The position numbers and the translations under genes are program-made. This document shows positions 55,845 to 64,000 of a stretch of DNA of 64,000 nucleotides, piece after piece. Origin of the DNA: Haematospirillum sp. H4485 (GTDB taxonomy: Bacteria > Pseudomonadota > Alphaproteobacteria > Rhodospirillales > Rhodospirillaceae); NCBI RefSeq assembly GCF_012102745.1, contig NZ_JAAVSY010000001.1, positions 1 to 64,000 of the forward strand, in the 5' to 3' direction. Positions within the stretch are counted from its first letter, which is position 1, and each line of letters begins with the position of its first letter. Under the pieces are notes generated by a model. It made no database searches. It was not told the origin of the DNA and worked only from the letters and a program-made list of their open reading frames with translations.

Positions 55845-58187
55845 TCAGTTGCGCAGGGGCTTGCCGGTCAGCAGCATGTGCTCGACCCGGTCCAGTGTGC
55901 CTTTCTGGCGCACCAGCCGCATGAAAGAGGACCGTTCCAGCGCAAGAATATTTTCTTCTGTCAGGGTCTCGGTATGATCCGTTTCTCCGCCGGACAGGAT
56001 GTTCGCCAGTTCCAGGGAAACCACTTCGTCGTACGGTGTTGCCTTGCCCATGCGGCGGAACTGGCCCAGTGCCATTTCCATGGCAACCTTCCCGGTTTCA
56101 CCCGGCAGTTTGAGTTCGATGGGCTCTGCCGGTTTATAACCCTGAACCATGGCCAAGGCTTTTGCCTTGGCGTCGGCCAGCAGGCGGTAACGGTTCATGG
56201 TAATGCCGTCACTGTCCCGCAGGAAACCACGTTCCTTGGCATCCATGGCGGACTTGGCCACGGTTGCGGTGGAAATGGTCTCAAAGGCTTTTGCAACCGG
56301 TGGCATTGGCCCCTTGGGCAGGGCCGGATGAACACTCAGGCGGTGCAGCATTTCCTTGCAGCCACCCCAGCCCGGGATCAGGCCAACCCCGACTTCGACC
56401 AAGCCCATATAGGTTTCTGCATGGGCTTGTACGGCATCACAATGCAGGAGGATTTCGCACCCACCTCCCAGCGCCATGCCCGATGGTGCTCCGACAACCG
56501 GGAACGGGGCACGCTTCAAGGCCATGTAGGCTTTCTGACCGTTTTCCACCATCTCTTCGATCATGGGCCAGGCTGCAATATTGGCCGCAAAAATAGCCAG
56601 ACCAAGATTGGCACCAACCGAGAAATTGGAGCCTTCGTTGTAGACCAGAAGAGCCTTGAAGCCGTTTTTGGGAATGAAGCGAACCGTCTGGCTGATCATT
56701 TTCAGGATCTCGGGATCCAGTGAATTCATCTTTGATGTGAATTCCAGACAGGCAACCCCGTCACCGATATTCCACAGAGAGGCTGAGCCATTCTTCAGCA
56801 GTGGCTTTGCCGTACGCTTGATATCCTCCAGAAGGATGACGCCATCCGGACGGGTCAGTTCTTTCCATGATCCGTCCGGAGACAGGGCCATCCGCCGCCC
56901 GTTCTCAATCTGGTAAAAGCTCTTGCCCGCTGCTGTCTCCAGGAAGGCAGGTACAGGCATGCCTTCTTGTTTGAGGGTGGCGATCAGCGCATCGGGGCCG
57001 ATCTGGTCAGCCAGCTGGAACGGGCCGAATTTCCAGTTATAGCCAAGGCGCATGGCTTCATCGATGTCATCAACCGATGCGGTAACGTCTGGTATCAGGG
57101 ATGCGGCATAAGACAACGTGCGGGCCATAACGCGCCGTGCATACCGTCCCCCTTTGTCCGGATGGGACAGAAGAACCTGACCGGCCTTCTTTCCGGCTTC
57201 TTTTGCGGCATCAAGCGAAGCCAGCTGAGGCTTGACGGAAACCCGGTACTGCCCAGTCTTCAGGTCGATTCCTTCCTTGATCTTTTCTGTACTGGTCCGG
57301 TTGATACGGTAAAAGCCCCCCTTGCCTTTGCGGCCGGTATAGCCATCGGCAATCATGGTCCGGATCAGTGCAAGATCGCGGTTGATAACATGGAAGGCAT
57401 CGGTTTTGGGCAGCAGGGACAGCATGGACTGAAGGATGTGCGGCATCAGGTCCAGGCCGACCAGATCCATCAACCCGAAAACGCCGGTTTTGGGAATGCC
57501 GAACGGACGCCCGAGAATGGCATCGGCTTCTTCGATACTGATATCGTTGTCCATTGCTTCGACAACGGCAGCCAGGATCCAGAGAATGCCAAGGCGGTTG
57601 CCGATAAAGCCCGGTCGGTCCTGGCAGTGAACAATCGATTTGCCCAGCTTCAGGTCGCAGAACGCGGATACGGCATCGATCGCCTCCGCCCTTGTTTGTG
57701 GGCCGCGCACCACTTCCAGCAGCCGCATGTACCGTGGCGGATTGAAAAAGTGCGTGATGCAGAAATCACGGGAAAAGGCATCAGAAAGTCCCTTGGTCAG
57801 GCTTTCCAGCGGAATCGTTGACGTGTTGGAAGAGACAATGCAGCCCTTCTTGCGTACGCCATCCAGTTTCCGGTACAGGTCCTGCTTGATATCCAGCCGT
57901 TCGACAACGGCTTCGATAATCCAGTCACAGTCGGCCAGCCGCGGCAGATCATCTTCCAGATTCCCGGTCTGGATATTTCTGGCGCATCCTTTGGTCATGA
58001 AGGGTGCCGGGTCTGCCTTCAACATTTTCTGTACAGCAGTTTCGGCGATGACGCTCCGGTTTTCCGCATCGGCTGGAACAATATCCAGCAACACAACGGG
58101 AACGCCGGCATTGGCAATATGAGCCGCAATGCCGGCACCCATGACGCCGGCTCCAATGACCGCTACCTTGTTGATCGGGGTTGCCAT
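55845..58187 (-). CDS. fadN: FadN-like 3-hydroxyacyl-CoA dehydrogenase/enoyl-CoA hydratase
   Basis: A 780-residue multifunctional enzyme. The dehydrogenase comes first (NKVAVIGAGVMGAGIAAHIAN, residues 1-~400, with FNPPRYMRLLEVVRG) and the crotonase domain last (~490-760, GGGCEILLHCDAVQAHAETY and GVGLIPGWGGCKEML). This order is the reverse of E. coli FadB and matches Bacillus FadN (YusL). It hydrates and oxidises enoyl-CoA in beta-oxidation. It sits between the thiolase and the dehydrogenase genes with gaps of about 20 bases, as in the Bacillus fadNAE set. Confidence 0.95.
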   Translation of the reverse strand: MATPINKVAVIGAGVMGAGIAAHIANAGVPVVLLDIVPADAENRSVIAETAVQKMLKADPAPFMTKGCARNIQTGNLEDDLPRLADCDWIIEAVVERLDIKQDLYRKLDGVRKKGCIVSSNTSTIPLESLTKGLSDAFSRDFCITHFFNPPRYMRLLEVVRGPQTRAEAIDAVSAFCDLKLGKSIVHCQDRPGFIGNRLGILWILAAVVEAMDNDISIEEADAILGRPFGIPKTGVFGLMDLVGLDLMPHILQSMLSLLPKTDAFHVINRDLALIRTMIADGYTGRKGKGGFYRINRTSTEKIKEGIDLKTGQYRVSVKPQLASLDAAKEAGKKAGQVLLSHPDKGGRYARRVMARTLSYAASLIPDVTASVDDIDEAMRLGYNWKFGPFQLADQIGPDALIATLKQEGMPVPAFLETAAGKSFYQIENGRRMALSPDGSWKELTRPDGVILLEDIKRTAKPLLKNGSASLWNIGDGVACLEFTSKMNSLDPEILKMISQTVRFIPKNGFKALLVYNEGSNFSVGANLGLAIFAANIAAWPMIEEMVENGQKAYMALKRAPFPVVGAPSGMALGGGCEILLHCDAVQAHAETYMGLVEVGVGLIPGWGGCKEMLHRLSVHPALPKGPMPPVAKAFETISTATVAKSAMDAKERGFLRDSDGITMNRYRLLADAKAKALAMVQGYKPAEPIELKLPGETGKVAMEMALGQFRRMGKATPYDEVVSLELANILSGGETDHTETLTEENILALERSSFMRLVRQKGTLDRVEHMLLTGKPLRN

Positions 58188-58208
58188 CTATTGTTTCTCC
58201 CCGTGGTG

Positions 58209-59357
58209 TCAGGATATGGCTTCAAGGATGGTGGCAATGCCCTGGCCGCCGCCGATGCACTGTGTCGCCAAGGCGTACTTGCCGCCTTCGCGTTTCAGGA
58301 CGCTGGCTGCCTTTCCGACAATACGGGCACCGGTTGCCCCCAAGGGGTGCCCCAGGGCAATGGCACCGCCATCAAGGTTGATTGATTTCGGGCTTAGTCC
58401 CAAATCGCGGATACAGGCGAGGGACTGGCTGGCAAACGCCTCGTTCAGTTCAACAACGTCGATATCCTTGACGGCCAGTCCCGCGCGGGACAAGGCTTTG
58501 CGGGTTGCTTCCACCGGCCCGATTCCCATGATTTCCGGTGCACATCCTGAGACGGCAATGCTCTTCAGTCGGGCAACCGGGGTCAGGCCATGCTTCATGG
58601 CATAGTCCTCGGAACAGACCAGAACCGCTGCGGCCCCGTCGGTCAGGGGGGAAGACGTGCCCGCTGTCACGGTTCCCTCTGCATTGAACGCCGGCTTCAG
58701 GCTGGACAGGGTTTCCAGCGAGGTATCCGCCCGGATGCAGCCATCGCTGTCAACCACGTCACCTTTTGGCCCGGTTATACTGACAATCTCATCCTTGAAA
58801 AGACCAGCCTTGCGTGCCTTCTCAGCTTTTGCATGTGAGGTGACGGCAAACTCTTCCTGTTCCTTGCGTGTAATCTGGTATTTTTTGGCAACATTTTCGG
58901 CGGTATCCCCCATGCTTGCAAAAACCTGGGGCATTTTGCGGTACAGTTCCGGATGGGGCATGGGATTGAAGCCCATGATCGGAACGCGGGTCATGCTTTC
59001 GACCCCGGCACACAGGAAGGCTTCTCCGGCGCCCAGCTGTATGGCACCGGCTGCCTGATGGATGGCCTGCATGGATGAACCGCAGAAGCGGTTGACGGTC
59101 ACAGCGCCGATTCCCTGTGGCAGTTCAGCGAGGAAGCCGATGATCCGTGCGATGTTGAAGCCCTGTTCACCTTCCGGGAAGGCATTGCCGACAATCAGAT
59201 CTTCCAGGTCTTCCGGTTTGACGCTGCTGCGCTTTACCAGAGCCTTGACAACCTGTGCTGCCAAATCTTCCGGGCGTACCTTGGTCAGTCCGCCTTTGCC
59301 GGCAAGGTGAAAGGGAGACCGGGCATATCCGGCGATGACAACATGTCTGATACCCAT
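58209..59357 (-). CDS. fadA: Acetyl-CoA acyltransferase (thiolase)
   Basis: A 382-residue degradative thiolase. Active-site Cys in TVNRFCGSSMQAIHQA, His in GGAIALGHPLGATGAR and the second Cys in TQCIGGGQGIA are present, as is NEAFASQSLA. It splits 3-ketoacyl-CoA with CoA. The ATG at 59357 has GGAGG upstream; the frame opens at 59381. Confidence 0.95.
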   Translation of the reverse strand: MGIRHVVIAGYARSPFHLAGKGGLTKVRPEDLAAQVVKALVKRSSVKPEDLEDLIVGNAFPEGEQGFNIARIIGFLAELPQGIGAVTVNRFCGSSMQAIHQAAGAIQLGAGEAFLCAGVESMTRVPIMGFNPMPHPELYRKMPQVFASMGDTAENVAKKYQITRKEQEEFAVTSHAKAEKARKAGLFKDEIVSITGPKGDVVDSDGCIRADTSLETLSSLKPAFNAEGTVTAGTSSPLTDGAAAVLVCSEDYAMKHGLTPVARLKSIAVSGCAPEIMGIGPVEATRKALSRAGLAVKDIDVVELNEAFASQSLACIRDLGLSPKSINLDGGAIALGHPLGATGARIVGKAASVLKREGGKYALATQCIGGGQGIATILEAIS

Positions 59358-59497
59358 ATTTCTGTTTCCTCCACGGAGCATGTCTGCTTCTTGGGCTGAT
59401 ACCAGCCTGAAGTCAGGATGTAGCGATGCCTGTCTGTGTATGGTCCAAGGCCGTCTGTGTGATGTATTCTTGAGGCATTGAGGGTAGCTTGAAGCCG

Positions 59498-61234
59498 TTA
59501 GAGGGGTGGTTGTTCCTGACCGCTCTTGGCAGCCTCTTCGGCAACCAGCTCTTTCTTGGACAGCTTGCCAACGGGGGTCTTGGGCAGTTCATCCCGGATT
59601 TCGATACTTTTTGGCATTTCTATTTTCGATACCTTGTCACTCAGGAAATCTTTCAATTGTTCCGGCGTGATGTCGCCTGCATTGTCGCGCAGCCGTACGA
59701 AGCATTTCGGGGCTTGTCCGCGATAGGGATCGCTAACCGCAATGCAAACGGCTTCAGCAACATCCGGATGCAGATACAGGGCCTCCTCGATGACACGTGG
59801 GTATATGTTATACCCGCCGGCCAGAATCACATCCTTGATCCGGTCCACCAGATAGACGTACCCATCATGGTCAATAGTTCCGACATCGCCGGTGTGGAGG
59901 CGTCCGTCCCGAATCGATCGGGCGGTTTCCTCGGGGCGGTTGTAATATCCCTTCATGACTTGGGGCCCGATGATACATACCTCGCCTTTTTCCCCTCGTG
60001 GCATCAGGGTATCATTGCCATCCAGAGAGCGGATTTCGATCCGTGTGCCGGGCATGGGGATACCTATGGACCCCGGCTTGTTGATCCCGACCATCGGATT
60101 GCAGGTAGCGATGGGAGAACTTTCGGACAGGCCATATCCTTCCACCGCAACGCAGCCAGTCAGTTTCTCGAACTGCAGCTTGACCTCAACCGGCAGCGGC
60201 GCCCCGCCGGATATACAGGCCCGCAGGGATGACAGATCATAGCGCGACAGATCCGGAGCGTTCAGGATGGCGGTGAACAGGGTGGGTACTGCGACCATCA
60301 GGGTTGGTTTGCTCTGGTTGATGGTTTTCAAAAATCCCTTCAGTTCGAACCGGGGGAGCAGAACCAGTTCGGCCCCGATAGCCGTTCCCAGGTTTTGCAG
60401 GGCTGTCATGGCAAGAACGTGAAAGAACGGAATCACGCACAGCAGTTTTTCCTGCCCCATGCGAACGCCCGGAAACCAGCGTATGGCCTGCTGGCAGTTT
60501 ACCGCCAGGTTGGCATGGGTCAGCATGGCTCCCTTCGGGATTCCGGTGGTGCCCCCTGTGTACTGCAGGACTGCGACGTCCTCGACCGGGTTGACGGGGA
60601 TACGCCGGAAATCGCCTGCATTGTCGGTCAGGTGATCAAACCAGATCGTCTTGTCGTCGTGATCAACCGGCGCTACCTCGGCCCGTTTCAGGGCTGCAAA
60701 CAGGAAACCCTTCAGGGGTGGTAAAATGCGGCGCATCGGGCAGACAACAATGCGGCTGAGCGGGGTGTCCTTTTGCTCCAGCACGTGTCGTACCTTGGGG
60801 TACAATTGAATCAGGTCCAGCGTGACCATGATCTGTACGCCGGCATCCCGTACCTGATTGGCAATTTCACGTTCTACATAAAGCGGGTTGAAATTCACCA
60901 CCGTGCCGCCGGCTTTCAGGATGGCAAAGTACAGGATGGTGTAATACGGGCAATTGGGCAGGAACAGGCCCACGTTTGTGCCTTGGCCTACCCCCAGGTC
61001 CTGCAGGCCGCGGGCCGTGCGGTCAACCAAGGTTGATGCATCCCGGTAGGTCCAGGTTCGTCCCATGAAATGAAGGTAGGGGAGGTCGCCATAGTTTTGT
61101 ACCGAACGATCCAGCGCCGCATACAGGGGCTCCGGGGTAAACGGGCTGTCCCAGTCCACATCCGGGGTATGGTGGCGAACATCGGCCGCAGACAGGGAAG
61201 ACAGGGCGGCTGTTGTCTGGACGTCAGGCGTCAT
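59498..61234 (-). CDS. fadD: Long-chain fatty acid-CoA ligase
   Basis: A 578-residue AMP-forming ligase that activates fatty acids on uptake. The P-loop motif is YTGGTTGIPKGAMLTH; further landmarks are VEGYGLSESSP, GRLHTGDVGTIDHDGYVYLVDR and the C-terminal KTPVGKLSKKEL with the catalytic Lys. The ATG at 61234 follows AAGGGAT; the frame opens at 61303. It lies between fadL and fadA. Confidence 0.95.
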   Translation of the reverse strand: MTPDVQTTAALSSLSAADVRHHTPDVDWDSPFTPEPLYAALDRSVQNYGDLPYLHFMGRTWTYRDASTLVDRTARGLQDLGVGQGTNVGLFLPNCPYYTILYFAILKAGGTVVNFNPLYVEREIANQVRDAGVQIMVTLDLIQLYPKVRHVLEQKDTPLSRIVVCPMRRILPPLKGFLFAALKRAEVAPVDHDDKTIWFDHLTDNAGDFRRIPVNPVEDVAVLQYTGGTTGIPKGAMLTHANLAVNCQQAIRWFPGVRMGQEKLLCVIPFFHVLAMTALQNLGTAIGAELVLLPRFELKGFLKTINQSKPTLMVAVPTLFTAILNAPDLSRYDLSSLRACISGGAPLPVEVKLQFEKLTGCVAVEGYGLSESSPIATCNPMVGINKPGSIGIPMPGTRIEIRSLDGNDTLMPRGEKGEVCIIGPQVMKGYYNRPEETARSIRDGRLHTGDVGTIDHDGYVYLVDRIKDVILAGGYNIYPRVIEEALYLHPDVAEAVCIAVSDPYRGQAPKCFVRLRDNAGDITPEQLKDFLSDKVSKIEMPKSIEIRDELPKTPVGKLSKKELVAEEAAKSGQEQPPL

Positions 61235-61331
61235 CGCAGAATCCCTTGGCATCGACGGGGAGCGGGGAAACAGTAACAGGCGTATGCGCATGGGGTGGTA
61301 CAACGCCTGTCGCTGAAGAAAGAGGAATCAC

Positions 61332-61349
61332 CCCCGGCCCATGCCGGGG
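61332..61349 (-). terminator. Hairpin after fadL
   Basis: A GC-rich 7-bp stem (61332-61338 with 61343-61349) with a CCAT loop, 19 bases past the fadL stop. On the minus strand T/C-rich sequence follows. It may lower transcription from fadL into fadD. Confidence 0.55.
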
Positions 61350-61367
61350 CAGGGGTGCTCCTTCCGG

Positions 61368-62675
61368 TCAGAACCGGGCGGTCAGGCCAAGCGTGACAAT
61401 ATTAACCGATGTATCGAATTTGCCCCGTAATACGTCGGGAGCGGCGGGGTTTCCTGCGGTCTTGCTGATCGGTGCCTTGCCGGTCCAGATATGGGTGTAG
61501 GCGCCGGTCAGGTTGATGCTGTCGGTGATGGCATAACCTGCCCCGAGCGAGGCCCAGACCCGGTTGGAGTCTGGAATACGCGGGGTGCGGTATCCATCCG
61601 GTACCGGGGCTTCATCAAAGGCAACGCCAAAGCTGAGATCCAGCTTGTCGGTAGCCTGATAGTTGGTGCCAAGGGCAAAGAACCACGTGTCTTCCCAGTT
61701 TTCCGGATTGACCGTATCGGCGCTGCCATTCGCTTTCTTGACGCGGGTTTCATCAAACAGGGACCAGTTGGTCCATGCGGCTTCCCCCATGACCGCCCAC
61801 GCCGGGGTAATGTTATAGGTGATCCCAAGGCTGAGCATGTCGGGTGTGGTCAGCTTTACGCTTCCCTTGGTGCTGGAAAAATTTGTATTTCCGCCAAGCG
61901 CCCCCATGTTGGAAAATCTTACATCACCCTCCAGCGTGTGTTCGATGCGTGACTTATAGGCAATGCCAAGGCGTGTGTTGGAAAAGGGCTGTATCGTTGC
62001 CCCCATCGTGTAACCAACAGCCCAGTCATCACCGCTGAGTTCCGTGTATCCTTCACCGGCTTCGCCAAAGGCAGTGTTGTTTATTGCAGTGGTCAATGTG
62101 GCGTCGGCTTTCTGGATGTTGATGCCACCACCAACAGACACCCAGTTGCTGATACGATAGGCAACCGTGGGCTGGACGTTGATTGTTTTCAGCTCGCTCT
62201 TCAGGGCATGGAAGCGCCCTTGCCACCCGCTCTTGTAGTCTGTTTTCAGGCCATAGGGTGCATTGATCCCCAAGCCGAACTTGAGGTCATTGCTGTGGGA
62301 ATACAGCGCATACAGTGATGGGACCAGTTCCAGCCCCCCGGCATCACCGCCGTCATTGCTTCCCAGTACAGCAGTGCCCGCCACCGTCGAGCCATTGTTC
62401 TTGAACTTGGCGGACGGGATGACAAACGACATATTGGCCTGCGCAGCATGCCCCGACAGACGGGTCAGTCCGGCTGGATTGAAATAGATTGTGGACAGGT
62501 CCCGTGCGCTTGAAGTGGCGCCGGCAAATGAACTGCCTTGCCCGGCTGAACCCTGTTCCCGCAACTGGAAGCCTGATGCCGCCGCGTTCCCTGCCGCAAG
62601 AGACAGGGCCAGTGCCGGAGCAAGGGACAGGCAAGCACGTGATATACGATAGCGTGATTTCAAGGTAACGGACAT
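61368..62675 (-). CDS. fadL: FadL-type outer membrane fatty-acid transporter
   Basis: A 435-residue OmpP1/FadL porin. A signal peptide (LAPALALSLAAGNAAA) precedes SGFQLREQGSAGQGSSFAGA, the conserved start of the mature barrel with the NPAGL(T) motif (STIYFNPAGLTRLSG). The C-terminus ends in Phe (TLGLTARF), as outer membrane beta-barrels do. It imports long-chain fatty acids (or other hydrophobic compounds). It is the first gene of the fatty-acid block. Confidence 0.95.
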   Translation of the reverse strand: MSVTLKSRYRISRACLSLAPALALSLAAGNAAASGFQLREQGSAGQGSSFAGATSSARDLSTIYFNPAGLTRLSGHAAQANMSFVIPSAKFKNNGSTVAGTAVLGSNDGGDAGGLELVPSLYALYSHSNDLKFGLGINAPYGLKTDYKSGWQGRFHALKSELKTINVQPTVAYRISNWVSVGGGINIQKADATLTTAINNTAFGEAGEGYTELSGDDWAVGYTMGATIQPFSNTRLGIAYKSRIEHTLEGDVRFSNMGALGGNTNFSSTKGSVKLTTPDMLSLGITYNITPAWAVMGEAAWTNWSLFDETRVKKANGSADTVNPENWEDTWFFALGTNYQATDKLDLSFGVAFDEAPVPDGYRTPRIPDSNRVWASLGAGYAITDSINLTGAYTHIWTGKAPISKTAGNPAAPDVLRGKFDTSVNIVTLGLTARF

Positions 62676-62884
62676 ATAACTTCCCCCCTGGATGCTATAC
62701 GATCTGTTCGGGCTCCCCCATGGTGCATGGCCCCGTAACAGCTTCGCCTCTGGCTCACGGTATCTATGCGGGTAGTTCCGTCAAGTATTTTCGTACTATG
62801 CGTGTTCTCTTTGCATGTCGTGCAGCATCGGGATGCTTGTATTTGTACTGGACAAGATGATGTGCACAATGGATGTTTACAGTC

Positions 62885-63349
62885 ATGATTGACCCTGAAC
62901 TTCTTGATCTTTACTCGGCGCGCATGAAAGTGTTGGCGGCCTCGATGGCTGACGCTGTTGTCGTGGATGCTGCGCATGCGGTTGTGCAGCGCCGCAGCCC
63001 GCTGTGCGGCAGTCAGGTGACGTTTTCTGTTGTGCTTGATTCGGCCGGGCGGGTTTCTGCCCTTGGCTATGATGTCCAAGCTTGTGCTCTGGCTGCAGCA
63101 GCGTCGGCTATTGTCGTGTCTGCGGCTCCCGGACTTTCTTTATCCGATCTCTGTGCTGTTCGTGATCAGGTCAAGGCCATGCTGAAGGGACAGGATGTCG
63201 TCTTTCCCGGTGGGCGCTGGGCGGATCTTGACATCCTGCGTCCGGCAGAGGTTGTGCCGTCCCGCCATGGGTCGGTGATGTTGCCGTTTGATACCCTTGT
63301 CGATGCCTTTGCGCAGGCCCTGGACGCACACTCTCTCGACAATCCATAA
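62885..63349 (+). CDS. Iron-sulfur cluster assembly scaffold-like protein (NifU/IscU N-type)
   Basis: About 154 residues. The scaffold motifs are present in part: SPLCGSQVTF (first Cys) and VQACALAAAASAIV (second Cys). The third Cys of IscU/SufU is missing; that region reads PSRHGSVMLPFDTL, and the Asp after the first Cys is Ser. It belongs to the family annotated as scaffold proteins in alphaproteobacteria, but cluster binding cannot be assumed. The ATG at 62885 follows GGATG; ATG at 62873 is an alternative. It is divergent from fadL. Confidence 0.8.
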   Translation: MIDPELLDLYSARMKVLAASMADAVVVDAAHAVVQRRSPLCGSQVTFSVVLDSAGRVSALGYDVQACALAAAASAIVVSAAPGLSLSDLCAVRDQVKAMLKGQDVVFPGGRWADLDILRPAEVVPSRHGSVMLPFDTLVDAFAQALDAHSLDNP

Positions 63350-63435
63350 TACTGCCTCTTGCAGGCAAGGTGTGCGTATCCTACACATAGGGCCCGGCCT
63401 TTGCTTTCAGACCCTTGCCAACGGAATCCCCACCG

Positions 63436-63909
63436 ATGAGTCGTCTTGTCCTTGTTCTCCGTCATCCCTGTCTGAAAGACCTGTACCAGTTCTGGTTACG
63501 TTTGTGCGATGACGAGACACTTCCTATGGCCGATAATCTTGATCCGTCTGCCATGCGTCCGTGGCTTGACGATCTGGCCGTTGTTGATGTGGCCCGCAAC
63601 GAAGACGGACAGTTGTCCTACACCTATTGTGGACGTGGTTTGCTTCCTGTCTTCGGGGCTGATCCAACGGGTTGCCCTGTTGATGACGAGGTTACAGGCG
63701 AGGGGCCGGCACAGGCACTTTGCGACGATTACGATCAGGTTGTGCAGGAGCATATTCCCTTGGCGCGCGTCTGTGGTGGGATGTCCGAAGACAGCGACCA
63801 TGCCTGGGAGCGGCTTGTTCTTCCTCTGTTCAGTGGAGAGGGACAGGTGGAGAAATTGTTGTTGTCTGTTTATCGTCTTTCCCCGCCCGCCGGAGCCGTG
63901 GTTTCCTGA
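63436..63909 (+). CDS. PAS_5-type domain protein
   Basis: A 157-residue protein whose pattern fits the PAS_5 family: a short N-terminal stretch, HPCLKDLYQFWLRL, the helix, MRPWLDDLAVVDVAR, LSYTYCGRGLLPVFGADPTGCPVDD and a C-terminal strand ELKLLLSVYRL-like (KLLLSVYRLSPP). Such proteins are single-domain sensors of unknown ligand in alphaproteobacteria. The ATG at 63436 is chosen by family start; the upstream site is weak. Confidence 0.75.
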   Translation: MSRLVLVLRHPCLKDLYQFWLRLCDDETLPMADNLDPSAMRPWLDDLAVVDVARNEDGQLSYTYCGRGLLPVFGADPTGCPVDDEVTGEGPAQALCDDYDQVVQEHIPLARVCGGMSEDSDHAWERLVLPLFSGEGQVEKLLLSVYRLSPPAGAVVS

Positions 63910-63947
63910 AGCCATCTTCCCCTGACCCATATTTCAGAGCTAGCTGC

Positions 63948-64000
63948 ATGACCATAGACCAGTTTCCTGCTGACCAGGCAACAAGCCGGGAAGACATTGT
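63948..64000 (+). CDS. Start of a possible gene, cut by the window end
   Basis: An ATG at 63948 opens a frame (TIDQFPADQATSRED...) that runs to the window edge, 38 bases after the PAS_5 gene. There is no clear ribosome binding site and the visible 17 residues match nothing known to me. Confidence 0.25.
   Translation, partial: MTIDQFPADQATSREDI

Noticed and set aside
55719-56723. 334-codon plus-strand frame opposite fadE/fadN
   Set aside because: Shadow of well-identified genes on the other strand.

Overview
The window reads as a chromosomal segment of an alphaproteobacterium, most likely Rhodospirillales. The protein set (NupC-type nucleoside carrier, ELM1-family protein, LdtR-like MarR regulator, ExoD, 3TM holin, class II DAHP synthase), medium-high GC and frequent GTG/TTG starts fit a Haematospirillum- or Phaeospirillum-like spirillum. 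The genus is an inference; no 16S sequence is present. The window opens inside the 3' end of a 5S rRNA gene, so an rRNA operon lies just to the left.

Layout. 1-4.2 kb: end of the rRNA operon and its terminator, a 3TM holin and an exported M15 peptidase (both minus), an atypical MBL-fold hydrolase and a class A beta-lactamase (both plus). 4.2-21.4 kb: housekeeping genes (clpB, MOSC protein, LOG-family protein, rmuC, pyrE, ELM1-family gene coupled to an SDR gene, a PAS-only membrane sensor, hemN, hydroxypyruvate isomerase, parE, yciA, cytochrome c, tRNA-Val). 21.7-26.9 kb: glmU-glmS, followed by a lower-GC module of a frameshifted AAC(3)-like acetyltransferase and an intact DUF4910/M28-like peptidase. 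27-35 kb: a GNAT, gor, class II DAHP synthase, a nicotinate salvage pair (pncB, nadE), gltX. 35-42 kb: a TSUP transporter, a decayed acyl-CoA synthetase, dadA, phrB, a HIT protein, a STAS protein and exoD. 42.2-44.5 kb: a 761-residue orphan protein with five weak internal repeats, convergent with a LdtR-like regulator.

45.4-50.1 kb is a nucleoside uptake and catabolism operon on the minus strand (nupC-deoC-deoB-cdd-udp). It imports nucleosides, deaminates cytidine, phosphorolyses uridine and sends (deoxy)ribose phosphate to glycolysis. tRNA-Glu, an RluA-type synthase, a lysine 2,3-aminomutase-like protein and an orphan methyltransferase follow. 53.4-62.7 kb is a compact fatty-acid oxidation block on the minus strand: FadL porin, FadD ligase, thiolase, FadN-type HAD/ECH fusion, FadE-type dehydrogenase and a thioesterase. 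The right end holds an Fe-S scaffold-like protein, a PAS_5-type protein and the start of one more possible gene.

No CRISPR array, transposase, integrase or complete prophage was seen. The clearest candidate for something undescribed is the five-repeat protein at 42.2-44.5 kb. Next are a strong branched-free hairpin at 40606-40662 and the polysaccharide-type module at 24.9-27.0 kb. Several convergent gene pairs end with abutting or overlapping stop codons.
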